Below are positions 7,596-14,643 of a DNA stretch of 20,943 nucleotides, piece after piece. Origin of the DNA: Oscillospiraceae bacterium (GTDB lineage: Bacteria > Bacillota > Clostridia > Oscillospirales > Ruminococcaceae); contig SVMQ01000007.1 of assembly GCA_015067375.1 (NCBI GenBank), forward strand, positions 1 through 20,943, in the 5' to 3' direction. The first letter of the stretch is position 1. Every line of letters starts with the position of its first letter. The notes under the pieces are model-generated. The model was not told the DNA's origin. It was given only the letters and a program-made list of their open reading frames with translations, and did no database searches. The translations under genes were made by a program, and so were the position numbers.

Positions 7596-7826
7596 TCATT
7601 CCTCCTGCTTATGTGATCTCAAAAGCTCTGCAATAGCGTTTCTGGATACGCTTGCAGACTGCTCATTGGTCTGCTTTGCGTCCTTTAACTCGCTTCTGAT
7701 TATTTTTACTTCCTTCGGTGCCTTGATGCCGATCTTGACCTTATCCTTTGCAACCTCGAGAATGGTGATCTCGATATCATCGGATATGATAAGACTTTCA
7801 TCCTGCTTTCTCGTTACGACCAGCAT
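7596..7826 (-). CDS. csrA: Translational regulator CsrA
   Basis: The 76-residue protein starts MLVVTRKQDESLIISDDIEI and continues ITILEVAKDKVKIGIKAPKEV, the standard CsrA beta-strand core, plus a longer polar C-terminal tail (about residues 50-76). CsrA dimers bind GGA motifs in mRNA leaders; in Bacillus the main target is flagellin mRNA. ATG at 7826 is chosen over an upstream in-frame ATG at 7865, because GGAGG lies seven bases before it and the family start MLVV matches. The fliW stop is one base upstream (TGA-g-ATG), so translation is coupled. Its tail also encodes the fliD ribosome site. Confidence 0.96.
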   Translation of the reverse strand: MLVVTRKQDESLIISDDIEITILEVAKDKVKIGIKAPKEVKIIRSELKDAKQTNEQSASVSRNAIAELLRSHKQEE

Positions 7827-7827
7827 C

Positions 7828-8259
7828 TCAGACCTCCTCTGCATACACGGGAGCCTTGAATTCATAATGCTCCGACAGAATGACCTGTGCCGCGATGTTC
7901 TCCTTGGTGTTGATAACTATCGGGCATCTGAGATTTATTGTTGTCTTGCGATAATCGTCAGGAACTATCGCAACTGTAAGACAGCGGTAAGGAGTATCCT
8001 CATTGATCCTGAGCGTTTCCTGCTCCTCATCCGTTATCTCGAACTTGTAGTCGGGATAGATCTCCATCGGGTCATATACTACGAAGCACGGCTCTGTTGC
8101 CTCCACCGACTGCAGCCACATCGGGAACTTATCCTCGCCAAGCGGACTGAGCAGTGTATAGCGCTTTGTATCCTCAAACCCGATTATACCCGTCGGGAAA
8201 GAGAGGATGGTGCTCTCATCTATCTGTACCTCGCCAAAATCTCTTGTATTGATCGTCAT
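7828..8259 (-). CDS. fliW: Flagellar assembly factor FliW, CsrA antagonist
   Basis: The 143-residue protein has the FliW features INTRDFGEVQIDESTILSF, PTGIIGFEDTKRYTLL and the central CFVVYDP. FliW binds either flagellin or CsrA: when flagellin is scarce it sequesters CsrA, which frees flagellin translation. ATG at 8259 is selected because AAAGGAG lies nine bases upstream and the conserved family start is there. An in-frame ATG further up (8367) would add a basic extension that overlaps the preceding gene. The adjacent csrA start makes equal production of both partners likely. Confidence 0.95.
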   Translation of the reverse strand: MTINTRDFGEVQIDESTILSFPTGIIGFEDTKRYTLLSPLGEDKFPMWLQSVEATEPCFVVYDPMEIYPDYKFEITDEEQETLRINEDTPYRCLTVAIVPDDYRKTTINLRCPIVINTKENIAAQVILSEHYEFKAPVYAEEV

Positions 8260-8278
8260 CTGATGATGCTCCTTTCGT

Positions 8279-8899
8279 TTATCCCTTCGCCTCGAATGCG
8301 GGCGGCTCGTAATTGGGATTTGCGCTTGCAGGAACATAGATCGGATCGCCCACATACTCGATCTCAACGCGCGGTCTGTCGCGCACGATAAGCTCTACGC
8401 TGCCTGGGATGAACTCCATGGGAAGTCTTTCATTGATATCCCAGTCAAATTCCTGACTGCCCATCTGATAATCGATGTTGAGCTTGCCGCCATCAAAGGT
8501 TATATCAGCACCCTCCTTGGGCAGGAACTCCATTATCGTTTCGACTGTAGCACCTGCACGGGCATTCTGGATAGCGATCTCAGACGCTGTCATGCCTCTT
8601 GCAAGCTGATCGCCCTCAGAAGCAATTCTGGCTGTACCCTGAAAAGCCAGTGTAAATCCATCTGACGCTTTCTGTGCCAGCATATCGCCATCGGTCATAT
8701 GACCAAAGCCAAGGCTCTTTCTTGCTTCGTAGGTATCAATGTTGATCTTGAGCGGTTCAGCCTTCATAACATATCCACCGTTCTTGGTAGTTATATTGAC
8801 CTTGGGCTGTCTGTCATCCGAAAGCTCGAACTTCGCATTTGTAACCTTTATCTCTATTGAGATAGGTATGGTTGTGATCTGTAGCAAATTGCCGTTCAT
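8279..8899 (-). CDS. yviE: YviE-like DUF6470 protein
   Basis: The 206-residue protein matches the DUF6470/YviE pattern: a short N-terminal beta stretch (LQITTIPISIEIKVTNAKFEL), LKINIDTYEARKSLGF, a helical centre, and a C-terminal segment (IEYVGDPIYVPASANPNYEPP). The gene lies between flgL and fliW, exactly as yviE does in Bacillus. Its molecular role is not established. The conserved place suggests work on junction proteins or the FliW system, which is inference. ATG at 8899 has AGGAGG eight bases upstream. An in-frame GTG at 8908 overlaps that site and is rejected. Confidence 0.85.
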   Translation of the reverse strand: MNGNLLQITTIPISIEIKVTNAKFELSDDRQPKVNITTKNGGYVMKAEPLKINIDTYEARKSLGFGHMTDGDMLAQKASDGFTLAFQGTARIASEGDQLARGMTASEIAIQNARAGATVETIMEFLPKEGADITFDGGKLNIDYQMGSQEFDWDINERLPMEFIPGSVELIVRDRPRVEIEYVGDPIYVPASANPNYEPPAFEAKG

Positions 8900-8933
8900 A
8901 ACAAACACCTCCTGATATAATTACCGTGTTTCA

Positions 8934-10211
8934 TCAATTGATATAATTGAATATAGTATTAGGTACTACATTGCTGGACATCTGCAGGCAAGCGTTATAA
9001 AGTGCCGAATACATCTTCTGCAGGGTTATCTCCTGCTCAAGGTCGGTAGCCTCCAGCGTATCCTGACGCTCCTTGAGGTTAAGTTCTCTTGTCTCATATC
9101 TTGTGGTGTTGAACTCGATGAACTCTTCCATGTTACCGAGGTCAGCGATCTCGACCAGCAGATTTTCAGAAGCAGATACTATTCTGTCGATGCAGCCGTT
9201 TGCATATTCTCTGTCGCCCTCTCTGAGAGCCTTTGCCGCATCTATCGTAAGCTGGATGTAATTCAAAGAGTAACCGTAGTCGTTGGAAACATCCACCTTG
9301 TTCTTTGTTTCCGCGTTATTCATAACATAAACGCTGTTCTCTCCTGCAGTGATATTTCCGTCAGCGTCCACCTCGGGAACTATCTTCTTGCCCTTGTAGG
9401 CGTCCTTGATAGCTGCATTGAGGTTTGCGATGCTTGTCGCAGGATCAGCGTCTGCTGTAAATGTTACCTCTGTGGTCTCGCCGTTCACATAAAGGTTGAG
9501 TGTATAATCCTCGCCTGCTGTAAGAGTTGTCGCATCAAGCGAAGCCTTGTATTCCTCCACGCCGCATCCTGTAACATCCGCGCCGTTGAACGATACCTTG
9601 AGAGCCGACTGAGGATCGATCTCCTGTGTTTTCTGATCCACAACTATACCGATACCGATATCGATCAGCACATCATCGGAATAGGGGAAATCCTTGCAAT
9701 TTGTATATGCATTTATAGGAACGCCGTGATAAAGCACCTGATCTGCGAAGCCGTTCTCGTCATAGCTGATGGTGAAAGGCTCGGGATCGTTGCTCTCGCC
9801 GCCGAAGATAACACGCTCTGCAGTGTCGGTATTGAATACAGCGCACATCTCCTGTGCCTTTGTTTCAAGCTGCTGAGCATAGATCTGAAGATCGACATCC
9901 TCATCGTAGGTCTCGTTGCAGGCAGCGATGATAGTTTCACGGATGGAAGCCAGCTGTTCGGAGATCTGTATCATGGACGTTTCAGCCTCTGTGTAGAACT
10001 TATCCGCAACATCGAGGTTCTCCATATACTGTGCGGTATGATACAGCTGCTTTCTTACTGTCAGCGCCTTAGCTGCGCTGAGGGGATTTTCACTCGCTCT
10101 TGCAAATGATCTTCCGCTGTATATCTTCTGCTCGGACATGAACTTGTTCTTGCCGAGGCGCTTAAGGTTTCTGTCGTAATTACGAAGAAGCGTTGAATTC
10201 GTTACTCTCAT
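8934..10211 (-). CDS. flgL: Hook-filament junction protein FlgL (HAP3) with large insertion
   Basis: FlgL is exported and joins the hook-side protein FlgK to the filament. The flagellin-type N-terminus (MRVTNSTLLRNYDRNLKRLG, then SGRSFARASENPLSAAKAL) and C-terminus (DLEQEITLQKMYSALYNACLQMSSNVVPNTIFNYIN) are complete. At 425 residues it is about 100 longer than the usual roughly 300. The extra part is near 195-315, with beta-strand-like text (YTLNLYVNGETTEVTF) resembling exposed D2/D3 domains of flagellins. ATG at 10211 has AAAGGAG upstream and lies 18 bases after flgK. The gene ends in tandem TGA TGA. Confidence 0.94.
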   Translation of the reverse strand: MRVTNSTLLRNYDRNLKRLGKNKFMSEQKIYSGRSFARASENPLSAAKALTVRKQLYHTAQYMENLDVADKFYTEAETSMIQISEQLASIRETIIAACNETYDEDVDLQIYAQQLETKAQEMCAVFNTDTAERVIFGGESNDPEPFTISYDENGFADQVLYHGVPINAYTNCKDFPYSDDVLIDIGIGIVVDQKTQEIDPQSALKVSFNGADVTGCGVEEYKASLDATTLTAGEDYTLNLYVNGETTEVTFTADADPATSIANLNAAIKDAYKGKKIVPEVDADGNITAGENSVYVMNNAETKNKVDVSNDYGYSLNYIQLTIDAAKALREGDREYANGCIDRIVSASENLLVEIADLGNMEEFIEFNTTRYETRELNLKERQDTLEATDLEQEITLQKMYSALYNACLQMSSNVVPNTIFNYIN

Positions 10212-10229
10212 TTTGTGCTCCTTTCAGTC

Positions 10230-11777
10230 TTACAGACCAACTCTGCCTGTGCCGTTTATCAGCTTGTCAAGGCACTCGTCAAGGGTGGTCAGCATACGGG
10301 AGGAAGCGCTGTACCATTTCTGGTAGTTCAGCATATTGATGCCCTCCTCGTCCATATCAACGCCCGACACCTCATCTCTTGCATCGAGCAGGCTGTCAAC
10401 TGTTGTAACCGCCGCGTCATAACGGCTCTGATCGTATGTAATGGTCTGTGCCAGACGGTTGCTTATAAAGGAAATGTACTCATAAACATCACCCTGGAAG
10501 TCATGCGCGTTGCCGAACTTCAGATCGCCGTTCTCAAACTGCGACAGCAGGTAGATGACGTTCGTGTTCTGCAGCGAAACATTTCCAAGCTCGTCTGTGA
10601 CCTCGTCGAAGCCGTATCTGTAAAGGCCTGTCATCTCGTCGAGTGTGCGGACCTGACCGATCATTGTGGGATCCTCTATCCAACCCTCGCTTACATGGAT
10701 GTTGCCTGCTGTGAACACAGCGTCTGCAGGGTCTGTGATGAACATCGCTCTGACAGGATCTTCATCCGCACCATTTGCGGTGTTGAATGTGTTTGCAATG
10801 GTCGCTGCGAACTCGTTTACAGCGGACTTGAAGTATGCGATACCATACTCCGCATTCTGATTGCCTGTTGCATACACGCCGTTGCCGTTGAGCATATTCA
10901 TGTAGCTCTTCAGCAGTCCTGTCTGACAGTTGAGCAGCTCGCCGCTCTCAAAATGGATGATAGCCTGACCGAAATTCTCGTACTCCTCCATGATAAGGGG
11001 AGTTGTCTTGAGCTCCTCGCCGTCAAGCACCCTTACGCCTGCGAGATCAACAGTGAACGTTCCGTCAGTATTTTTTGTTACCTCGATATCGCCGTAGTTT
11101 GCAAGCTCGTCAACATAGAGGTTGAGCTGATCATACAGCTCGTTGGGGCCGTAGCCCTCAGGGTAGTTGAGCAGCTCCTTGCGGATCCTGTCGTTGAGGA
11201 TGTTCATATCCTCCAGCAGACCGTTGACATATTCCACTGTATCTTCAAGCTCGAAAACGTATGTCTGCTCTACCTGCTTGAGCTGAGTGTCGTAATCATT
11301 CAGCAGTCTGCAAAGGTTGACCGCGGTGTTGCAGGCGAGAGTAGCGACCTCAGAGCTGTCGGGCTTCTCTACCGAGTAATCCTGCAGCGCCTTGAAGAAC
11401 TGCTCTGTGAAGTACTGCAGACCGTCGGTTTCGAAGTTATCAAGAACATCCTCGACCTCGGTGAGTATCTCAACTGTCTTGTCCGTTTCAGCCTCCAGCG
11501 CAACATTCTCGCGGTAGCGCTTGTCTATGTACTGATCTCTGATCTGACTTACGCCGTGAGCGTTTACGCCCTGACCCGTGAGGGAAAGGTTGTTTGTTTC
11601 GCTGCACCAGCGCAGGCTCTGATTACCCGACACATACATCGCATAAAGATCAACGCGCTGTCTTGTGTAGCCGATCGTGTTTGTGTTGGAAAGATTGTTG
11701 CCTGTGATATCAAGGCTCTTCTGCGCCACCTGAAGTGTGCGCTTTTGTGTTTCAAATCCTAAGAACGTCGGACGCAT
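10230..11777 (-). CDS. flgK: Hook-filament junction protein FlgK (HAP1)
   Basis: The 515-residue protein has the FlgK start (FLGFETQKRTLQVAQKSLD, then TGNNLSNTNTIGYTRQRVD), the NDRI-containing helical segment near 195, and the rod/hook-family C-terminus SGVDMDEEGINMLNYQKWY with SASSRMLTTLDECLDKL. FlgK is the first junction protein on the hook. Its size is normal for the family. ATG at 11777 has AGGAGG seven bases upstream, in the 11-base gap after flgN. Its chaperone FlgN is encoded directly before it. Confidence 0.95.
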   Translation of the reverse strand: MRPTFLGFETQKRTLQVAQKSLDITGNNLSNTNTIGYTRQRVDLYAMYVSGNQSLRWCSETNNLSLTGQGVNAHGVSQIRDQYIDKRYRENVALEAETDKTVEILTEVEDVLDNFETDGLQYFTEQFFKALQDYSVEKPDSSEVATLACNTAVNLCRLLNDYDTQLKQVEQTYVFELEDTVEYVNGLLEDMNILNDRIRKELLNYPEGYGPNELYDQLNLYVDELANYGDIEVTKNTDGTFTVDLAGVRVLDGEELKTTPLIMEEYENFGQAIIHFESGELLNCQTGLLKSYMNMLNGNGVYATGNQNAEYGIAYFKSAVNEFAATIANTFNTANGADEDPVRAMFITDPADAVFTAGNIHVSEGWIEDPTMIGQVRTLDEMTGLYRYGFDEVTDELGNVSLQNTNVIYLLSQFENGDLKFGNAHDFQGDVYEYISFISNRLAQTITYDQSRYDAAVTTVDSLLDARDEVSGVDMDEEGINMLNYQKWYSASSRMLTTLDECLDKLINGTGRVGL

Positions 11778-11788
11778 ATATTTTCCTC

Positions 11789-12268
11789 CTAAACATCGCG
11801 GATAACGGTGGAGGCTGTGCCTCTCGTTACCTTTGACGCGTTTCTGTCGTATGTTTCAGGCTTGTTGAGTATTCCTGCGCGCTTCACGAACTCGGTCTGA
11901 TTGTCCAGCTTGCGCTTGACCACCTCATTCGTGCGCTCGTTCATCTCCCTGATGCCGTCTATCAGCTCGGTCAGCTGTGCGCCGAGCATTTTCATCTTTG
12001 GTCTGTAATCCTCGGGCGCTTCTTCGATCTGCTCGCTGAGCTTTCTGTCAGCGATGCCAAGACCCTTGAACAGCTCCAGCCGCTTGTTCTCCAGCGCCTG
12101 ACTCTTCATGACGTATGCCTGTTCCTCGTTGAGCGAATTGGTAAGCCACTCAAGATCGTCCTCCATTATCTTGGAGTGCTTTTTGAGCAGGAACACCGAA
12201 AGCTCTCTGTAAAATTCGCAGTCTATCTCAAGGCACTTGATGACTGCCTGTGCGGTCCTCTCATCCAT
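11789..12268 (-). CDS. flgN: FlgN-type flagellar chaperone
   Basis: The 159-residue protein is almost wholly helical, charged and without cysteine motifs beyond C12 and C17. Its length, heptad-rich sequence (KIMEDDLEWLTNSLNEEQAY, then EIN-like repeats) and TEFVKRAGIL-type tail fit the FlgN family. FlgN holds FlgK and FlgL before export. The position between flgM and flgK is the standard Gram-positive order. ATG at 12268 starts six bases after the flgM stop, and its GGGGT-type ribosome site overlaps the flgM end, so translation is probably coupled. Confidence 0.85.
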   Translation of the reverse strand: MDERTAQAVIKCLEIDCEFYRELSVFLLKKHSKIMEDDLEWLTNSLNEEQAYVMKSQALENKRLELFKGLGIADRKLSEQIEEAPEDYRPKMKMLGAQLTELIDGIREMNERTNEVVKRKLDNQTEFVKRAGILNKPETYDRNASKVTRGTASTVIRDV

Positions 12269-12274
12269 AGCGGC

Positions 12275-12538
12275 TTACCCCAGCAGGATGTAGGATGCCA
12301 GCTCGCTTGCGGGAATGCCGCTCTCAGCTGTCTGCTGAGCCAGCGCGATATCCTGCTGTGAAGCGTCTGCCTTTATCTCGGCGGAAATGCCGTTTTTAGC
12401 CGCCTGAAGTGCGGTCTCGAAACCGAACTCAACACGGTCTGTATTCTTTACCGAAGCGGAGGCTTCTGTTTTCTTTACATTACCGCTGCGATTGGACTTG
12501 TATGTCGATACAACTCTGTTGATACCCTTGATTTCCAT
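12275..12538 (-). CDS. flgM: Anti-sigma-28 factor FlgM
   Basis: The 87-residue protein starts MEIKGINRVVSTYKSN, with a polar N-terminal part (about 1-33) followed by a DRVEFGFETALQAAKNG helix and a second helix (DIALAQQTAESGIPASELASYIL). That is the FlgM layout: a flexible half and a C-terminal sigma-binding half. FlgM inhibits sigma-28/SigD until the hook is complete. Conservation in the C-terminal half is loose, so the call rests also on position as first gene of flgM-flgN-flgK-flgL. ATG at 12538 has AGGAGG eight bases upstream. It lies directly after a sigma-28-type promoter, giving negative feedback. Confidence 0.82.
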   Translation of the reverse strand: MEIKGINRVVSTYKSNRSGNVKKTEASASVKNTDRVEFGFETALQAAKNGISAEIKADASQQDIALAQQTAESGIPASELASYILLG

Positions 12539-12604
12539 AGATCATGCCTCCTTAGTGAAAGTATATGAGTAATTCTGCCGCAGGCATATTACTCCCTATA
12601 TAGA

Positions 12605-12631
12605 TTATCGACAAAACTCCCCGAAACTTTA
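12605..12631 (-). promoter_or_regulatory. Sigma-28 (SigD/FliA) promoter of the late flagellar operon
   Basis: On the minus strand TAAAGTTT (12631-12624) is followed by exactly 11 bases and GTCGATAA (12612-12605). The known sigma-28 consensus is TAAAGTTT-N11-GCCGATAA, so 15 of 16 positions match. The predicted start is near 12598, with a leader of about 60 bases to flgM. The -35 box lies in the loop and one arm of the adjacent terminator hairpin. Confidence 0.85.
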
Positions 12632-12648
12632 GCATTTCGGGGAGTTTT
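12613..12648. terminator. Intrinsic terminator between the minor pilin gene and flgM
   Basis: Plus-strand AAAACTCCCCGAAA (12613-12626) and TTTCGGGGAGTTTT (12635-12648) form a perfect 14-bp stem with an 8-base loop. Minus-strand transcripts of the pilin gene end in TTTT after a GC-rich core, about 35 bases after its stop. In the other direction the T-run is longer. It separates the pilus and flagellar units. Confidence 0.85.
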
Positions 12649-12682
12649 TTTAATATTTTTAATGTTTTTTGCGAAAAAGCCA

Positions 12683-13384
12683 TCAACCGAAGAATTTCGC
12701 GTATTCAGTGGCATTTGTTGCGCTGTCAGGCGCATTGAAAAGCACATCGCCCACGCTGCCCATGAAAGTAGCGTCCATGCACGAGCCGATGAACGAATTG
12801 TTCAGCTTGCCGGGTCCATTGAGCTTGATCGCTTCGCGGTAATCGCTGCCGTCAGGTGTGGGCAGACGATTCTGACAGAAATGCGTGCATACAACACGGA
12901 AGTTTTCATCCACCTGCGTATAGAAATAGCCGTTATACACCTCTGCCATACCTACCTCAAGTCTGTCAAGCAGGTAATTTTCAAGCTTGGTCATGGTCTT
13001 TGTGGTAGCCATAGTCGTCAGACCTGTGAGCGTGTAGTCGATATGGACATACTGCAGACCGCGCTCTGTCGCATACAGCTCGACAAACAGATATTTGCCT
13101 GTCGCTATCTGATTTGCTCCGTCCTTGTACTCTATGTACTTGGTGTCAGCGGCATCGTAGGCAACGAGCGAGCGCTCGGTAAACTGCGCTTTTGTGAATG
13201 CAAGCTGCGAAGCCGTCATAAATGTCGCTGCATTGGTGTCTGCCTCGATTATCTTGTTGGAATCCCTGTCAGTAAAGCCTGCCGCAATAAGACCAACGAG
13301 CACCGCGATTATTGCAATGACCACAACAAGCTCCACTACCGTAAAACCTTTTTTTCTTTTAAGTGCCGAAAGATACTTAACCAT
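12683..13384 (-). CDS. Type IV prepilin-like protein (second or minor pilin)
   Basis: The 233-residue protein has a class III prepilin signal: a short basic leader ending KRKKG13, cleavage before F14, glutamate at mature position 5 (E18), then a hydrophobic helix VVVIAIIAVLVGLIAAGF. After processing the N-terminal phenylalanine is normally methylated and the helix packs in the pilus core. The rest is a globular domain with three cysteines (two in VCTHFCQN, one in GSCMD). It is larger and less repetitive than the PilA gene upstream and shares its leader almost residue for residue. ATG at 13384 has AAAGGA eight bases upstream; an in-frame TTG just before is not needed. It may be a minor or tip pilin. 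Confidence 0.88.
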   Translation of the reverse strand: MVKYLSALKRKKGFTVVELVVVIAIIAVLVGLIAAGFTDRDSNKIIEADTNAATFMTASQLAFTKAQFTERSLVAYDAADTKYIEYKDGANQIATGKYLFVELYATERGLQYVHIDYTLTGLTTMATTKTMTKLENYLLDRLEVGMAEVYNGYFYTQVDENFRVVCTHFCQNRLPTPDGSDYREAIKLNGPGKLNNSFIGSCMDATFMGSVGDVLFNAPDSATNATEYAKFFG

Positions 13385-13404
13385 CAAGACCGTCCTTTCA
13401 TGCC

Positions 13405-13433
13405 GTTATAAATTACACCTGCCGCCGCGACAA
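13405..13433 (-). promoter_or_regulatory. Possible sigma-A promoter for the second pilin gene
   Basis: On the minus strand TTGTCG (13433-13428), a 17-base spacer and TATAAC (13410-13405) match sigma-A elements at 4/6 and 5/6. The start would fall near 13398, right at the ribosome site, which leaves almost no leader. This lowers confidence. Confidence 0.35.
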
Positions 13434-13451
13434 GCGTTTGTCACAGCGAAA

Positions 13452-13502
13452 AGTGCTATTATTAAAAAACGCTTTTCCAAGCAGTTCTTTAATAATAACA
13501 CT
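13452..13502 (-). terminator. Long hairpin with inner terminator-like stem after pilA
   Basis: Outer arms AGTGCTATTATTAAA (13452-13466) and TTTAATAATAACACT (13488-13502) pair over 15 positions with one wobble. Inside, GCTT/AAGC (13471-13474 and 13479-13482) plus AAC/GTT makes a small stem that on the minus strand runs directly into GTTTTTT. It is about 70 bases after the pilA stop and could give partial termination before the second pilin. Confidence 0.55.
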
Positions 13503-13505
13503 AAT

Positions 13506-13529
13506 CCCCGACGGCTTGCGCCGCCGAGG
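13506..13529 (-). other. GC-rich 10-bp hairpin with GCAA tetraloop downstream of pilA
   Basis: On the minus strand CCTCGGCGGC (13529-13520) and GCCGTCGGGG (13515-13506) pair over ten positions, two of them G-U, closed by a GCAA loop. The G-U pairs form only in minus-strand RNA, which fits a transcribed 3' structure. GNRA loops are typical of stable RNA hairpins and could block 3' exonucleases. Confidence 0.6.
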
Positions 13530-13572
13530 ACATTGTGTTTAAATTGCTGTTTCAGCCACTGATCACGTTAGA

Positions 13573-14190
13573 TTATGTAGTAGCTGTGCCCTTGCCGAGC
13601 TTGGGAGCTGTACCAACGATTGTGGAACCGGAAACGCCTTCCTTCTCATCGAATGCACTTGTTGTTGTGCCCTTGAAATCTGCGAGAGCGGGCATATCGA
13701 GAGTAGTAGGGAGAGTTGTAGCACCAGATACGATGGAAACGCCTAAGCACTTGCCGTTAGAGAAGTGAACCTGAGCAACAGAATTCTTAACGTCAGAGAG
13801 CATATCCTTCATGTAAGCTGTGTAGTAAGACTCCTTGTCTGTGTCAGTAGTGGAATCTGTACCCCAGTGGTTAACGCCATCCAACCAGTCATCTGCAGTG
13901 CCGCCAGAAACGGACCACTTACCGTCTGTACCGATTGTAACAGTCAGAGTGAAATCACTTTCGTCGATCATAGTGATGCTCTTGGAGTTGAGCTTGGTGA
14001 GGAAGGATGTTGTATTGTTTCTGATCTGAGCAGCGGACTGGTCAGCGGAAGAAATACGAGAATCCTGAACAACACCGAGCATTGTGGGAACGAGGATAGC
14101 TGCGAGAACGCCGATGATAGCGATAACAACTACCAGCTCAACGAGGGTAAAACCCTTCTTGGCCTTGAGAGCCTGAAGCTTCTTTATCAT
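13573..14190 (-). CDS. pilA: Type IV major pilin candidate PilA
   Basis: The 205-residue prepilin has leader MIKKLQALKAKKG13, predicted cleavage before F14, E18 at mature position 5, and the hydrophobic core LVVVIAIIGVLAAILVP. The prepilin peptidase at 18037 would process it and the PilB/PilT motors assemble and retract it. The globular part is small and rich in Ser, Thr, Gly and Asp, has one cysteine (GKCLG) and therefore no disulfide. It is called the major pilin because it has its own good promoter, a strong AGGAGG site nine bases before ATG 14190, a structured leader and 3' hairpins. That ranking is an inference. Confidence 0.88.
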   Translation of the reverse strand: MIKKLQALKAKKGFTLVELVVVIAIIGVLAAILVPTMLGVVQDSRISSADQSAAQIRNNTTSFLTKLNSKSITMIDESDFTLTVTIGTDGKWSVSGGTADDWLDGVNHWGTDSTTDTDKESYYTAYMKDMLSDVKNSVAQVHFSNGKCLGVSIVSGATTLPTTLDMPALADFKGTTTSAFDEKEGVSGSTIVGTAPKLGKGTATT

Positions 14191-14222
14191 GATAAAGACC
14201 TCCTGTAAAAAAATTTTTTATG

Positions 14223-14243
14223 TATAACCCCAGCGGAGTTATA
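14223..14243 (-). promoter_or_regulatory. Inverted repeat in the pilA leader
   Basis: TATAAC (14223-14228) and GTTATA (14238-14243) pair around a 9-base loop in which CC/GG can add two more pairs. It lies between the predicted start and the ribosome site of pilA, about 15 bases before AGGAGG. Confidence 0.4.
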
Positions 14244-14257
14244 TCCGATGATGAAAT

Positions 14258-14276
14258 ACAGACATTTTCTGTCTGT
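14258..14276 (-). promoter_or_regulatory. Hairpin at the predicted 5' end of pilA mRNA
   Basis: ACAGACA (14258-14264) and TGTCTGT (14270-14276) form a perfect 7-bp stem with a 5-base loop. Counting seven bases from the -10 box puts transcription start at about 14276, so the mRNA would begin with this stem. Terminal 5' stems are known to stabilise bacterial mRNAs. Confidence 0.5.
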
Positions 14277-14282
14277 GTTCTA

Positions 14283-14311
14283 ATTATAGCCGATAGTCGC
14301 ACAAAATGCAA
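14283..14311 (-). promoter_or_regulatory. Sigma-A promoter of pilA
   Basis: On the minus strand a perfect -10 TATAAT (14288-14283) lies 17 bases after TTGCAT (14311-14306). The -35 keeps only the TTG half of TTGACA. The predicted leader is about 85 bases. Confidence 0.7.
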
Positions 14312-14519
14312 GTGTTTTTCAAAGATTTTTCAAAAAACGCTACATTTTCGTGCAAAAAACAATATTCCGTTGATTTGATTTAGTTAACCTGCACAAATTT
14401 TCACATGATTTTCACGCTTGCGGATATTACATATTGTTTTACAGGCTATATATTTAGCGTGTTGTTGTAGCGACACGGCTTGCCGTGCCGCTATTTTGCG
14501 AACTTTTTCACCTTTAAAA

Positions 14520-14622
14520 AGGCGAACGAGAAAGTGCCAGATGCCAGGCACTTGAATGAGGGCTAGGCTTTGTGCCTGCCGTCGTTCAAGTAACGACGCA
14601 GATGGTGCTTTATCGTTCGCCT
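14520..14622. repeat. Single diverged copy of the dispersed structured repeat, closed by a 10-bp inverted repeat
   Basis: AGGCGAACGA (14520-14529) and TCGTTCGCCT (14613-14622) pair perfectly. Three hairpins lie inside: AAGTGCC/GGCACTT (14532-14553), GGC-AGGC/GCCT-GCC with loop TTTGT (14561-14580), and GTCGTT/AACGAC (14581-14597). In minus-strand RNA the outer stem is followed by TTTTT, so it may also end pilT transcription, 21 bases after its stop. It aligns co-linearly with the 114-bp unit at 15838-16154: AAGTG, CAGATGC, AGG, TTTGTG and CTTTATC occur in the same order at near-equal distances. Confidence 0.65.
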
Positions 14623-14643
14623 GCGTTTGCCTAAAACTGAAAG

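Larger units (their letters stand above)
14191..14643. other. Non-coding gap between pilT and pilA
   Basis: About 450 bases with no gene. In transcription order they hold the single repeat element after pilT (14622-14520), an imperfect hairpin with CACGGC/GCCGTG at its core (14469-14492), AT-rich DNA (14310-14460), then the pilA promoter and structured leader. I see no ribosome site with an open frame. Confidence 0.7.

Noticed and set aside
10215..11762. A 515-residue open frame on the plus strand
   Set aside because: It mirrors flgK almost exactly and has no family features. Such antisense frames follow from codon bias in long genes.
14289..14296. Sigma-28 -10-like GCCGATAG on the plus strand near pilA
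   Set aside because: No TAAA-type -35 lies at the proper distance and no plus-strand gene follows.
14520..14622. A tRNA or cyclic-di-GMP riboswitch, suggested by the cloverleaf-like fold
   Set aside because: It lacks the T-loop and anticodon-arm consensus of tRNA, and the conserved GEMM class I core could not be aligned. It also lies after, not before, a gene.
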